In this document: piece after piece, positions 1-9,776 of the stretch
How the letters are laid out: each line of letters starts with the position of its first letter
Position numbering within the stretch: the first letter of the stretch is position 1
DNA from: Tautonia rosea
Lineage (GTDB): Bacteria; Planctomycetota; Planctomycetia; Isosphaerales; Isosphaeraceae
Direction of reading: 5' to 3'
Assembly (NCBI RefSeq): GCF_012958305.1
Contig: NZ_JABBYO010000005.1
Span: forward strand, 248,001 to 312,000
DNA length: 64,000 nucleotides
Program-made: the position numbers and the translations under genes
Notes under the pieces: generated by a model
Databases searched by the model: none
The model's input: the letters and a program-made list of their open reading frames with translations, nothing else
What the model was told of the DNA's origin: nothing

Positions 1-1
1 T

Positions 2-793
2 CGTTTCTTCGAACTCCAAAAAGGGGACGTGTGCGACCCCAAGACCGTTGAAACCGCGCTCGAGGGCGTGGACGCGGTAATCCACCTCGCCGCGATTGTG
101 GGCTATCCGGCTTGTAAGAAAGAGCCGCAACTGGCACAGGCAGTCAACGTCGACTCGACGAAGCTGATTCTGGAGAAGCGAAACAAGGATCAGAAGGTTT
201 TATATGCTTCCACCGGAAGCATTTACGGATCGATCCCCGATTACATCTGCAATGAGAACACGCCACGGGCGCCGATCACCCTCTACGGAGAAACCAAGGC
301 CAAGGCCGAGCAAATGGTGCTCGACGCCGGGAATGGGATTGCCTACCGGTTCGCGACCGCCTTCGGTGTGAGTAACCGAATGCGTCTCGACCTGATGCCG
401 AACGACTTTACCTATCAAGCTGTGAAGAACCGCAACTTGATTGTTTATGAAGGCGGCTTCAAGCGTACGTTCGTGCATGTTCGCGACATGGCCCGTTCGT
501 TCATCTTTGCCCTGGAGCGTTGGGACGAGGTCAAGGATGATGTCTACAATGTTGGCCATGAGAGCATGAACTTCACCAAACAGGATGTTGCCCGCAAAAT
601 TTTGGAACATGTCGATTATTACCTCCACTTCGCCGAGGTAGGCACCGACGCCGACCAACGGAACTATGAGGTGAGTTACGAGAAGATTCGGGCCAAGGGC
701 TTTGAGACCACCATCGACCTTGACCGAGGCATCCGAGAACTGGTCCAGGCCGCGAAACTGATCGAGTGGTCGAACCCGTTCAGTAACGTCTGA
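2..793 (+). CDS. NAD-dependent epimerase/dehydratase (5' end outside window)
   Basis: An SDR-family nucleotide-sugar epimerase or dehydratase, presumably making an activated sugar for surface glycans. The reading frame is open to the window edge and the residues before the first possible start (GTG at 29) fit the family, so the N-terminus with the Rossmann glycine motif is missing. Visible are the VIHLAAIVG strand after the Rossmann fold, a GSIYGS segment and the catalytic YGETK (Tyr-x3-Lys). The C-terminal part is typical of extended SDRs. It is followed by a second epimerase on the same strand about 125 bp downstream. The substrate cannot be told from sequence. Confidence 0.88.
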   Translation, partial: RFFELQKGDVCDPKTVETALEGVDAVIHLAAIVGYPACKKEPQLAQAVNVDSTKLILEKRNKDQKVLYASTGSIYGSIPDYICNENTPRAPITLYGETKAKAEQMVLDAGNGIAYRFATAFGVSNRMRLDLMPNDFTYQAVKNRNLIVYEGGFKRTFVHVRDMARSFIFALERWDEVKDDVYNVGHESMNFTKQDVARKILEHVDYYLHFAEVGTDADQRNYEVSYEKIRAKGFETTIDLDRGIRELVQAAKLIEWSNPFSNV

Positions 794-917
794 TTCGTCG
801 CAGGCCGGGGGAGACGAAGACCAGTCGGTAGCGTGACTTTCGCGCTACCTTCAGTCTCCCTCAAGTCTGCGATTGAGCGCACCCTGCTTACTCAACGCAC
901 TGAGGGGACAGCGAGCG

Positions 918-1880
918 ATGAAGGGTTTCTGGTCGGGCAAGCGAGTCACGGTCACCGGCGGAGCCGGGTTTCTTGGAAAGCACATCGTCGCGCGGCTCGA
1001 ATCGTTCGGGGCCGAGGTCTACGTTCCTCGTAAGAGAGACTATGACCTCACGACCCTCGATGCTTGCCTACGTTGCCTGCTAGAGCATCCCTGCGACACC
1101 TTGATTCATGCAGCGGCCTATTACGGTGGCATCGGAATCAATGTGAATGAACCGGGGCAGCTTTATTATCAAAATCTCGTCATGGGTGCGAACCTCATGG
1201 AGGCGGCCCGCTTGACGAAGGTCGACAAGGTCGTCAACATCGGCACCGCGTGCAGCTACCCCGGCTATCTGGAAGGGGAACTCAAGGAGCAAGATCTCTG
1301 GGCTGGACCCTGTCACGCTAGCGTGGTCAACTACGGCCTGACGAAAAAAATGTTGGCGGTCCAGGGGGTCGCCTACAAGAAGCAATACGGCCTCGACTCG
1401 ATCCACCTGATCCTGACGAACCTTTATGGGCCGGGCGACTCGTACAATCCAGACCGCTCTCACGTCGTCGCCGCTCTGGTACGGAAGTGGGTTGAGGCCG
1501 ATTTGAACAAGGCCCACGAAGTTGAGGTCTGGGGCACTGGCAAGCCAATCCGGGAATTCATCTACGTCGAAGATTGTGCCGACGCGATTGTTCTCGCCGC
1601 AGAGGTCTACAATGACGAGACCTTGCCCCTGAATATCGGGACCGGCATTGGTACCTCGATCAAGGAACTCGCTGAGACGGTCCACGATCTCTCCGGGTTC
1701 AAGGGCACACTTCGGTGGAACGTCGACAAGCCCGACGGCGCAGCCAAAAAGGTCCTCGACGTGACCCGAATGACTCAGGTCCTCGACGGCTGGACGCCGC
1801 CGACCGACCTCCGGACTGGACTGGCCAAGACGATCTCCTGGTATCGTGCCAACAAGGATGAGGCCGACGCCAAATGGTGA
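918..1880 (+). CDS. NAD-dependent epimerase, GDP-L-fucose synthase-like
   Basis: An extended SDR of 320 residues. The N-terminus carries the nucleotide-binding glycine motif GGAGFLG, and YGLTKK provides the catalytic Tyr-x3-Lys. The IGTACSYPG and NLYGPGD segments resemble GDP-4-keto-6-deoxymannose epimerase/reductases (WcaG/Fcl) and related enzymes. The start at 918 was chosen over an upstream GTG at 873 because the Rossmann fold begins directly after it and a purine-rich GAGGGGA lies about 9 nt upstream. The stop overlaps the next gene by 7 bp, so the two are probably translationally coupled. Role inferred: deoxy-sugar or heptose nucleotide synthesis for a surface polysaccharide. Confidence 0.88.
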   Translation: MKGFWSGKRVTVTGGAGFLGKHIVARLESFGAEVYVPRKRDYDLTTLDACLRCLLEHPCDTLIHAAAYYGGIGINVNEPGQLYYQNLVMGANLMEAARLTKVDKVVNIGTACSYPGYLEGELKEQDLWAGPCHASVVNYGLTKKMLAVQGVAYKKQYGLDSIHLILTNLYGPGDSYNPDRSHVVAALVRKWVEADLNKAHEVEVWGTGKPIREFIYVEDCADAIVLAAEVYNDETLPLNIGTGIGTSIKELAETVHDLSGFKGTLRWNVDKPDGAAKKVLDVTRMTQVLDGWTPPTDLRTGLAKTISWYRANKDEADAKW

Positions 1881-3265
1881 GCGATATTCCGAAGCCCAGC
1901 TCTCCTCCCCGATCTGGCCGTCGCTGGCGAGCCGAACATGATCTTGAGGGAGCGACACGACCTCACACGGGATCGAGAATCGGCCAAGCCCGGCGCAGAC
2001 CTCGCATCCTCTTTGTCAACCAGTACTACTGGCCCGATCACGCTTCCACCGCCCAGCATTTGACAGACCTGGCCGAGTCCCTCGTTGATCGGGGTTACGA
2101 AGTCCATGTCCTGTGTGCTCGGGGCCGATACGAGCCGGGGGTCGAGCCTCCGCCAGGTGAGGAAACTCACAATGGCGTTCAGATTCACCGGGTTCGAGCC
2201 ACCTCACTCGGTCGGGGAAGCGTTTTCAAACGCATGACCGATTACCTGAGCTTCTATCTTGGGGCGGCCCACAAGGCGTTCACACTGCCGAAATTCGAGG
2301 TGGTTGTCACACTCACGACACCACCAATCATCGGCCTCGTAGGGACGATCCTGCGCCGTCTTAAGGGATCGTGTCAGGTGTACTGGAGCATGGACCTTCA
2401 CCCCGACGCCAGCCTGGCAATCGGGCAAATGTCCAAACGGAATCCCATTGTCGCGGCCCTCACCTGGCTGAGCGACTTTGTCTATCGACAGGCCGACCGC
2501 GTGGTCGTGCTCGGACCCTACATGGCCGATCGCATCCGGGACAAGGGAGTCCGCGATGCCCGGATGGTTGAGATCCCGGTCTGGAGCCGCCAGGATGAGA
2601 TCTTCCCGATCGCTCGTCAGGGTCATCCCATGCGAGCATCGCTCGGGCTTTCTGAGAAATTCGTTGTGATGTACTCCGGCAATCTCGGTCTTGCTCACTC
2701 AGCGACCGAGTTCATCGAAGCCGCTCGACGGCTCCGAGATCGGAAAGAGATTGTCTTCTTGTTCGTGGGAGGTGGGCCAAGGCTTCGAGAAGTGAGGGAT
2801 GCGAAACAGGATGAGGGACTGGAAAACATCCAGCTCCTTGACTATGTTCCTCGCGAACAGTTGCACGAATCGCTCACCGTTGCAGACGCACACCTCGTCT
2901 CGATGCGGTCCGAAATGACTGGTATCGTTGTGCCCGGAAAATTGTACGGTGCCATGGCATCGGAGCGTCCGGTACTCTTCGTCGGACCGGATCATAGTGA
3001 GACAGCCGACACAATTCGGCAGGCGGGATGTGGGATCACAGTACGTCTGGGCGAGGTCGATTCGCTCGTTGATGCGATCACGTACCTCGCCGATCATCCG
3101 TCAGCCGCGACTACGATGGGGCAAAAGGGCAGATCTGCGTTCCTCGCCGAATTCGAGCGCGAAGGATGCTGCGAACAGTGGTCGGCGCTGATGGGGGAAC
3201 TCGTCGGCGACTTGCGGCCCAGTTCGGTCCCGGATGGTCCAGCAGTGGTCTCGGCCATCCGTTAA
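1874..3265 (+). CDS. glycosyltransferase family 4 (WbuB/WcaI-like)
   Basis: A GT-B fold glycosyltransferase of 463 residues. The N-terminal domain begins at about residue 43 with ILFVNQYYWPDHAST, the usual GT4 opening. VMYSGNLGLAH starts the C-terminal nucleotide-sugar-binding domain, and an acidic-rich stretch near GIVVPGKLYGAMAS corresponds to the donor site. The first 40 residues are basic and not conserved in the family, so the true start may lie later, although no internal ATG is available before the domain. It overlaps the epimerase upstream by 7 bp, which suggests that one transcript couples sugar-nucleotide synthesis to transfer. Donor and acceptor are unknown. Confidence 0.88.
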   Translation: MVSDIPKPSSPPRSGRRWRAEHDLEGATRPHTGSRIGQARRRPRILFVNQYYWPDHASTAQHLTDLAESLVDRGYEVHVLCARGRYEPGVEPPPGEETHNGVQIHRVRATSLGRGSVFKRMTDYLSFYLGAAHKAFTLPKFEVVVTLTTPPIIGLVGTILRRLKGSCQVYWSMDLHPDASLAIGQMSKRNPIVAALTWLSDFVYRQADRVVVLGPYMADRIRDKGVRDARMVEIPVWSRQDEIFPIARQGHPMRASLGLSEKFVVMYSGNLGLAHSATEFIEAARRLRDRKEIVFLFVGGGPRLREVRDAKQDEGLENIQLLDYVPREQLHESLTVADAHLVSMRSEMTGIVVPGKLYGAMASERPVLFVGPDHSETADTIRQAGCGITVRLGEVDSLVDAITYLADHPSAATTMGQKGRSAFLAEFEREGCCEQWSALMGELVGDLRPSSVPDGPAVVSAIR

Positions 3266-3415
3266 GTCGGAAACGTTCATGGGTGTTGAATGATGCATTG
3301 AGGGATCGTCGCGTGATCGGGTAATCTTGGTGATTACTCGGGAGGCTGCGTCGATCCCCGCACACATCCCGGGGAATTCTCCCGACGATGGCGACGGGAA
3401 CGCGGGGCGGCAGCC

Positions 3416-5344
3416 GTGACGAATGATCCTGACGATCCTCCGTACTATGAAGCCCCATTGACCCACCCAGCGGCGAACCCGCAAACAGAACCGGCGAAGG
3501 GAGTTTTCCCGACGACCCGGCGAGGGGCGGTCGCCGGGGCCCTGGTGATGTCGGCGGTGGGAGTGCCAATCGGGGCGATTGTCGCAATCGCCGGTTTGAT
3601 GCTCAGCGCGATGGCATTCGGTGCGGGGCGAGGTTTCGCCGTTTCGATGTGGACGGTCCGGGGCCTCGGTTTCGCGCTGTCGTTTGCAGTCATCGGTGCC
3701 GTGTGGGGCGGGTTGCTGGGCCTGGTCCTTGCCTTGATGCGTAGGGGAAAGCCGCAGGGTTGGTCGTCCCGTTTCGCAAGCCTCCTTGAACGACCGATTG
3801 GGAGACGATCGAGCGATCAACCGAACAGGCCATCACGATTCTCTCGCCTGTCGCGGTTCTACTGGCGGGTGCTTCCCTGGGTGATCGGAGTGCCGGGGGT
3901 CGTTGCGATCCTCGTCGCATTCGCAGCGGGGTTCCGGATCGGCGCGGGGGTAGATGATCGGTTGGATTCGGCCATCGCCGCCGCCGATCAGAACGATCCA
4001 TACTGGAGAATCGACGACCTCCTCGCTAACCGCACACCGATTGATCCCGAAGAAAACTCCGCCCTCGTTGTCGAGGATGCACTCGACCTGCTCCCCGATG
4101 GCTGGCCCGATCACGAACCACCTGAGATTCCGGGCTGGGTCAATCCTCCTCAGAGTGATCTGATGATCGCCCTCGATCGCCTCTCGGATCTTGACTCGAA
4201 CGTCCGACTTGACGACTGGACTGAGGCGACACTCCGAGTCGAACGTGAGGAATACGAGGAGGCTCTTGTCCTCGCTCGACGAGTCGCCGATCTTGACCAG
4301 GGACGGCACGAGCTACGGATCGGCCCGGCGGTGATCGATACGCTCCTGCCTGAAACACAGGCATCTCGGACCGCTGCTCGATTGTTGAATGTTGATGTCG
4401 CAATCCTCGCCCAGGATGGCTTAGTTGACGAGGCCATCGACTCCAGCCGGGCCATCCTCGGCGTCGCCCGGTCAATCGGAGATGAACCGTTCTTGATCTC
4501 ACAGCTGGTCCGTATCTCCATCGGCAGCGTCGCCATACAGGCTGCCCAGCGGACGCTCGGCCAGGGGGAGGCTTCCGACGAGGCTCTGGAACGACTCCAG
4601 GCGGATTCGATAGCCGAGTTCCGGCGCCCTCTCGTACTTCACGGGATGAAGGGGGAGCGAGCCACAATGGTCGAGGTGATTCGCCGGCTCGCCAATGAGG
4701 AAATCCCGATCAGATCCCTTAGTGGGACCGGATTCCTTGATTCTGAGGAGACGGTTTCCCCTGTTTCCCCCTGGGGGAAACTCACTTTCGAAAATCAGAT
4801 GGCCCTTGCGCTGGATTTCATGAACGAAGCCGTGGCGATCGCTGCACTTCCGGCGTACGAGCGAGGCCCACGCTGGTCCGCATGGGAGGTCTGGATCGAG
4901 GAGGAGCGAGCGGAATGGCATGCCTACTGGACGAAGACCCTCCCAATCCTGATGACCCCCGCCTGTCAGGCCGGCGACCTTGCCCATCGGCGGTACGAGG
5001 CCGTACTTGGGTCGATGGTCGTTCTCCTCGCTGCTGAACGGTACCGCCTTCGTCACGGAGATTGGCCTGCATCGATCGAGGCCATTGACGATGAACTCCT
5101 TCCAGGCGTTCCCCTCGACCCTTTTTCGGGTGAGGTCTTCCGTCTCCATCGTCCCGAGGGGCGGTTCGTCGTCGCCTCGATCGGTCCGAACGGCCAGGAT
5201 GACGGGGGTGAGTACGAGCCGAGGGCGTGGCCTCAGGGAGGGCCGGACGACGTGGGGGCGGTCGCCTGGGACGCGGAACTCCGGGGATCAGCCCCTCTGC
5301 CCTTCGACCCAAGGGAGGAGGACGACGACTCAGGGAACCGTTGA
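3416..5344 (+). CDS. uncharacterised membrane protein with large soluble domain
   Basis: Not recognised as a named family. The protein (642 residues, GTG start) has a Pro-rich N-terminus, two hydrophobic segments at about residues 40-70 and 80-107, a third near 150-170, then a large hydrophilic helical domain rich in Asp and Glu. The C-terminus (DPFSGEVFRLHRPEGRFVVA, then SIGPNGQDDGG) resembles the C-terminal tail of pseudopilin-like proteins that planctomycetes often carry on unrelated proteins. It stands between a GT4 gene and a convergent GT-C-like gene, which gives only weak functional context. Confidence 0.75.
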   Translation: MTNDPDDPPYYEAPLTHPAANPQTEPAKGVFPTTRRGAVAGALVMSAVGVPIGAIVAIAGLMLSAMAFGAGRGFAVSMWTVRGLGFALSFAVIGAVWGGLLGLVLALMRRGKPQGWSSRFASLLERPIGRRSSDQPNRPSRFSRLSRFYWRVLPWVIGVPGVVAILVAFAAGFRIGAGVDDRLDSAIAAADQNDPYWRIDDLLANRTPIDPEENSALVVEDALDLLPDGWPDHEPPEIPGWVNPPQSDLMIALDRLSDLDSNVRLDDWTEATLRVEREEYEEALVLARRVADLDQGRHELRIGPAVIDTLLPETQASRTAARLLNVDVAILAQDGLVDEAIDSSRAILGVARSIGDEPFLISQLVRISIGSVAIQAAQRTLGQGEASDEALERLQADSIAEFRRPLVLHGMKGERATMVEVIRRLANEEIPIRSLSGTGFLDSEETVSPVSPWGKLTFENQMALALDFMNEAVAIAALPAYERGPRWSAWEVWIEEERAEWHAYWTKTLPILMTPACQAGDLAHRRYEAVLGSMVVLLAAERYRLRHGDWPASIEAIDDELLPGVPLDPFSGEVFRLHRPEGRFVVASIGPNGQDDGGEYEPRAWPQGGPDDVGAVAWDAELRGSAPLPFDPREEDDDSGNR

Positions 5345-5445
5345 GTGTTCGGTCTCCTGGAGAGACGACTCCGAAGCAGAGCGCACATGTCTCTCGGTTT
5401 CGACCTCTTCTCAGACTATCGCGGAGGAATCAGGGGCCATTTGCG

Positions 5446-6834
5446 TCAACGTTGATAACTGGTGTGTGGGTAAAGGACGAATCGCTGAGCGAGGCGGAGG
5501 GAAAGATCGTCTCTCCGCTCGATGCGGCTCCAGGGGTCCTTCATTCCGGGAACCGAGTAAGCCACGCCGATAAGCATCAAGGTAACGAAGACCAATTTCC
5601 AGGCGTTCCGGCGAAGGCGTTCCAGCCCCGCGGCCGTAAAAAAGAAGACGAGCGGAGTGATCGGCAGGAGGTGCCGGACACCGAACGACTGTCCCGAGTA
5701 GTCTGTCCGACGGACGCCGAAGCTGTAATAAGCAAGCAACACAAGGGTGACGACCCCGACGACGACGGCCCCGGAGCGGAGACCTTCCTTGTGAGTGGCG
5801 ATCGCGATTGCGAAGCCCATCGGGGCGAAGATCAGGACGGGGGTGACGGTCAGCCACCCCTGAGGACCGACGAGCAGCTCGACGAGAAAGAGTGATCGCG
5901 GGATCGTCTCACGGTACTGCCCGATCTGAGTCGCCCAGTAGGACCCTTCGTACGCGAGTGCCTCAGGATACATCTCGACCGGAAGCGGTGTTCCCGTCAC
6001 CAACGATTGCAAGATACTGTGACCAAGCATGGGAACAATGGAGCCGATCACGAACGCAACGCCTGCTCGTTTTGATCGAACCGCCAACCAGAACCAAAGA
6101 CCGATCCACATGGCTCCACCCGCCGGCAGGTCGATCGTGGCGGCAAGTGCGGCGAGAAACCCAGCAAGGCTCCCTCGTCTCCAATCTGATTGCTCCTCCG
6201 AATCTTGAAGCAGGATCAGGGCAAACGCGAAGGTCAACAGTCCCGCGGCAACGCTGTGATTGTTGAACGTCACGCCGTAGGTCAGCAGGAGCGAACCGAA
6301 TCCGAAACCGATCGTGAGCAAATCAGCGAGGCCCCGGTGAACGTCGATCGTTTGGAACATTCGTCGCAAGGCATACAGGGCCAGTGCCGAGGGAATCGCA
6401 ACCAGAATCCCCACGAGCGCCCGATTCACCGGCGCAAAGGACTCCACAAAGGCTCTGGGCGAACGCAAGTCAAACATCCGATACCCCGAGGCATACAACG
6501 GTCCATAAACGGCCGCTCCCAGTGCCGGAAGTACCGGAGGCTTGTCGGAGTAAAGCCTCTCCCGAAACTTGGCGAGATCGGGGGAACCACTCGGTCCGAG
6601 ATAGGGAGAGTCATCGACCGAGAGCGTCCCTCGCTCCACAATCGACTCAATCGTCATGTACCGCGACCAGACGTTGCCGCTCATCCTGGGCGGTTCGGCA
6701 AGCAGGATCAGGGCTGCCCCAAAGATCACGGCAGGGATCGCCGCGCGAAAATGACCGATCGGCCTGGGCAAGCCAATGGTCCGATTGGCTGCAGAACCTG
6801 TGGCCATCGTTGTAGAATCATGAGAAACCATCAC
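5446..6834 (-). CDS. polytopic membrane protein, GT-C glycosyltransferase-like
   Basis: About 462 residues with around ten hydrophobic segments. The first periplasmic loop contains an Asp-rich stretch and RLYSDKPPVLP, which resembles the loop of dolichyl-phosphate-mannose or ArnT-type GT-C enzymes (compare NKPPLGYW in the divergent neighbour). It probably transfers a lipid-linked sugar on the outer face of the cytoplasmic membrane. Two Met codons at the N-terminus make the start uncertain by one residue, and Met11 is another option. It is divergent from the gene at 6929 with about 95 bp between them, so the two promoters share that space. Confidence 0.75.
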   Translation of the reverse strand: MMVSHDSTTMATGSAANRTIGLPRPIGHFRAAIPAVIFGAALILLAEPPRMSGNVWSRYMTIESIVERGTLSVDDSPYLGPSGSPDLAKFRERLYSDKPPVLPALGAAVYGPLYASGYRMFDLRSPRAFVESFAPVNRALVGILVAIPSALALYALRRMFQTIDVHRGLADLLTIGFGFGSLLLTYGVTFNNHSVAAGLLTFAFALILLQDSEEQSDWRRGSLAGFLAALAATIDLPAGGAMWIGLWFWLAVRSKRAGVAFVIGSIVPMLGHSILQSLVTGTPLPVEMYPEALAYEGSYWATQIGQYRETIPRSLFLVELLVGPQGWLTVTPVLIFAPMGFAIAIATHKEGLRSGAVVVGVVTLVLLAYYSFGVRRTDYSGQSFGVRHLLPITPLVFFFTAAGLERLRRNAWKLVFVTLMLIGVAYSVPGMKDPWSRIERRDDLSLRLAQRFVLYPHTSYQR

Positions 6835-6928
6835 GGTCGATCACCGAAGGGATCATGGGGAACCCCCGCCGGAGGGTGGCGAAGGGGGCAATGGATCGTG
6901 TTTGGATTCTAACCTCAGGAGGCAGTCG

Positions 6929-8632
6929 TTGGCCAACTTCGCCACACGATCCGGAACCCCTGGCTGGGCGATTGCAGGGCTCGTTCTCGCGTTGATCTTT
7001 GCGGCCTGGTGGCGCGGACATACGTTCGCACCGGCGATGGAAGACTCGCTCGGCCTGGCTCCCTGGCCAGTCGTTGAAGGGGAATCAGAACCGCTCGATT
7101 GCGACGAGGCTGCGTATGCCTACATGGCCCGAAGGCTCTTCAAGGGCGACCGACTCTATGCGGACCTGAGCGAAAACAAACCTCCCCTCGGATACTGGAT
7201 CTATTCCGCGTCGGCGGCAATCGGAGGGGCGAACGAGCTGACCATCCGATTGCTTCCGCTCCCGCTGGTTCTCGTTACGGTCGGTCTGGTCTGGTGGATC
7301 GGCTTGCGACTTGGTGGATCAATTGCTGCCGTAATGTCTGCATTCCTCTACGTCTTGCTTAGCACAGACCCCTATGTTTACGGCAATGGAGCACAGCTCG
7401 AACAGGCAATCAATTGCTTTGCAGTGGCTGGGTTGGCTGCGGTCCTCAGGGCGGAGCAAGAGCCGCGAAGACGCGGGACGTGGCTGATCGTTGCCGGGGT
7501 TTCGGTGGGATTGGCGACCGCGGTCAAACAGGTGGCAGCCCTCCATCTGGTGATTCTTGGAGTGGCCGTGCTGGCATTCCCTCGCCGAGACGACGACGGG
7601 GATTCCAGAGTCCTCGATCGGCTGCGATCGCTTGGTGCCCTGATCGTCGGGTTTCTCGGGGTCGCAGTGGTTGTGGTTGCGATCCTCTTTGCTCGAGGTG
7701 TTGCGGGAGACGCGTACGATGACATTATCCTGGCCGGGAGAGCCCTGGCGACGGATGTCCCGCCCGAGCTGAACGCCCCATCGCCCCTCATCCGATGGAT
7801 GACGGGCAATGCCGATCCCAAGGGAGAGTTACCCCCTCCGTTCGGTTCCACGAAGTACCTCGTCTGGTGGGGACAGGGTTCCTGGCCGATCTGGCTAGTC
7901 GCGGTTCCGTCGCTCATCGGTCTGGCGATCCGTCGGCCAAGCATTGGCCGATGGGTTCTCGTCGGCTGGACCATTTCGGCGTTGGTTCAGGTCGTGGCCC
8001 CACGATTGTACTGGGCTCATTACTACCTGTTGCCGACTCCAGGTCTTGCAATGCTGGTGGGAGTGACGCTTGGGGACCTGGTGACATCAAGTCAGAAAAC
8101 GTGGCGATCGTGGCTTCTCGTGCTTGGCCTGATCGGGACGATTCTGGTGTTCGGAGCAATTCAGGTTCGAGACTATCTCTTGGTTCCCTCCGAGCAACTG
8201 ACAATTCGTCACAAAGGAGGAGGCCAGTGGGTCGAACTTCGAAAAATCGGTCGAGACCTTGGCGAACGAACCACCAACTGGGACGATCCGACTCTCCTGG
8301 TTTGGGGATGGCAAAGTCCCTTGAATTTTTACTCGAACATGGATGCTCCGTCGCGTCATTTCTTCACGAACAATTTGATGCGAGACTTTGCCGATCGTCC
8401 CCATCCGGTCGTTTCGCCAAAAATCGCCGAACTCATGACTGATCTTCAGGAGAACCAGCCCGACCTCGTCCTGGTAGCCTACCCCCCCTTTTCTGCGCTC
8501 AGAGAATTCCTTGAGCAAGGATACTTACCAACAAACCTCTACCGGATCCCGATCTCGCCTGATGGCCGGGGACTTTGGGTTCGTAAAGATCGGCTTGCGG
8601 AACTCACCCGATCGATGGCAGATCGGAACTGA
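6929..8632 (+). CDS. glycosyltransferase family 39-like membrane protein
   Basis: A polytopic GT-C glycosyltransferase related to ArnT/PMT enzymes. After the first membrane segment comes DCDEAAYAYMARRLF, containing the Asp-Glu pair used for catalysis in GT39, then ENKPPLGYWIYS. About ten to twelve membrane segments follow and the C-terminus is a soluble domain with an aromatic-rich core. A TTG at 6902 is in frame, but the TTG at 6929 is preceded 6 nt upstream by a perfect AGGAGG (6917-6922), which decides the start. Its 3' end overlaps the convergent glycosyltransferase gene by 29 bp. The substrate is unknown, probably a polyprenyl-phosphate sugar. Confidence 0.82.
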   Translation: MANFATRSGTPGWAIAGLVLALIFAAWWRGHTFAPAMEDSLGLAPWPVVEGESEPLDCDEAAYAYMARRLFKGDRLYADLSENKPPLGYWIYSASAAIGGANELTIRLLPLPLVLVTVGLVWWIGLRLGGSIAAVMSAFLYVLLSTDPYVYGNGAQLEQAINCFAVAGLAAVLRAEQEPRRRGTWLIVAGVSVGLATAVKQVAALHLVILGVAVLAFPRRDDDGDSRVLDRLRSLGALIVGFLGVAVVVVAILFARGVAGDAYDDIILAGRALATDVPPELNAPSPLIRWMTGNADPKGELPPPFGSTKYLVWWGQGSWPIWLVAVPSLIGLAIRRPSIGRWVLVGWTISALVQVVAPRLYWAHYYLLPTPGLAMLVGVTLGDLVTSSQKTWRSWLLVLGLIGTILVFGAIQVRDYLLVPSEQLTIRHKGGGQWVELRKIGRDLGERTTNWDDPTLLVWGWQSPLNFYSNMDAPSRHFFTNNLMRDFADRPHPVVSPKIAELMTDLQENQPDLVLVAYPPFSALREFLEQGYLPTNLYRIPISPDGRGLWVRKDRLAELTRSMADRN

Positions 8633-9776
8633 CGGGAGTCACAGCCGGCACAGAATCCTCAATGATCCGAACGTAACGCTCCCGGAGCGTTCCCATGATC
8701 TGCTCCCAACTCTGAGATCGCGCATAATCCCGGGCGGTTTCAGAAAGTTGTCGTCGAAGCTGGGCATCCTCTGCGAGCGCAACTAGAGCTTCAGCAAACC
8801 TCGATGGCGGGTCATTGGGATTGATCGCCAGACCGGTCCTACCGTGCTGAATGATCTCTGCTGGACCACCGTCTGCAAGGACGACGGCCGGCAGGCCCGA
8901 AGCCAACGCTTCAAGTACCACGTTTCCGAATGTTTCGGTGCGGCTGGCGAAGGCGAACACATCGGCTGCGGCGTAGTGGTCAGCCAGGTCTTCGCCCGAT
9001 CGAAATCCGACGAAGCGCGCCATCGTTCCCAGCCGAGCTTCGATCAATGGTCGGGCAGGTCCATCCCCTACAATCAATAGGCGAATCCGAGCACATTTCT
9101 GCGCAGAGCCCGCGAGCGCCTCGGCAAGGTAGTCGATATTTTTCTCAACGGCAACACGCCCGACATAGGAGATTACGACATCCTCAGGGCCAAAACCGAG
9201 TGCTTTTCTCACCGCCTCCCGGCCTGGTCGGTCTGGTCGAAACAGCGCCGCATCGACTCCCCTGGGCCAGAGGACGAGGTTCTCAAAGCCCTGACTGTTG
9301 AGGTTCGCAATGGTTGATCGTGAAGGAACGTAGGTCTCATGGGTCCGATTGTGGAACCAGCGGAGATAGCGCCAGATCAACCCCCGAGCCCATCCAATGC
9401 GATAGTGATCGGAGTACTGATCAAAATTGGTGTGAAAACTAGAGACGACCGGGAGACCTTCCGCTTCGGCGTTTCGAAGGATAGCCAGCCCCAAAGTTGC
9501 TTCAGTGGCAATGTGGATCAGGTCAGGTCGAAACCGATGAATCGCCCGACAGACCCCCCGATACGGAGGACGAGGCAGCCGCACATCTGGATAAAACGGA
9601 ATCCGAAGCGAGGGAACCCGGTGACAGGTCTCCGGCTGGCATGGTGTCCCATAATCCGGGTGGATCAGTTGGACCGCATCACCTGAGTCGTGTAGCACTC
9701 GCACAAGTTGGGAAAGTGTCCGAGATACACCGTTGACTTGTGGAAAGTAGGTCTCAGTGACGATCGTGATCCGCAT
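8604..9776 (-). CDS. glycosyltransferase family 4 (MgtA/PimB-like)
   Basis: A GT-B glycosyltransferase of about 390 residues. It opens with MRITIVTETYFPQVNGVSRT, the typical start of GDP-mannose-dependent mannosyltransferases of the MgtA/PimB type. VISYVGRVAVEKNIDYL opens the C-terminal domain and ETFGNVVLEALASGLP is the E-x7-E donor-binding motif. The frame extends another 36 codons upstream, but those residues do not fit the family, so the ATG at 9776 is chosen. It converges on the GT39-like gene with a 29-bp overlap of the coding ends. Probable role: adding mannose or a similar hexose to a lipid or polysaccharide at the cytoplasmic membrane. Confidence 0.87.
   Translation of the reverse strand: MRITIVTETYFPQVNGVSRTLSQLVRVLHDSGDAVQLIHPDYGTPCQPETCHRVPSLRIPFYPDVRLPRPPYRGVCRAIHRFRPDLIHIATEATLGLAILRNAEAEGLPVVSSFHTNFDQYSDHYRIGWARGLIWRYLRWFHNRTHETYVPSRSTIANLNSQGFENLVLWPRGVDAALFRPDRPGREAVRKALGFGPEDVVISYVGRVAVEKNIDYLAEALAGSAQKCARIRLLIVGDGPARPLIEARLGTMARFVGFRSGEDLADHYAAADVFAFASRTETFGNVVLEALASGLPAVVLADGGPAEIIQHGRTGLAINPNDPPSRFAEALVALAEDAQLRRQLSETARDYARSQSWEQIMGTLRERYVRIIEDSVPAVTPVSSDLPSIG

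Noticed and set aside
1080-1958. Open frame of 292 codons on the minus strand
   Set aside because: Antisense to the second epimerase, which has intact Rossmann and catalytic motifs.
5345-5445. Terminator between the convergent genes at 5344 and 5446
   Set aside because: GTCTC/GAGAC can form only a 5-bp stem without a T-run, too weak to call.
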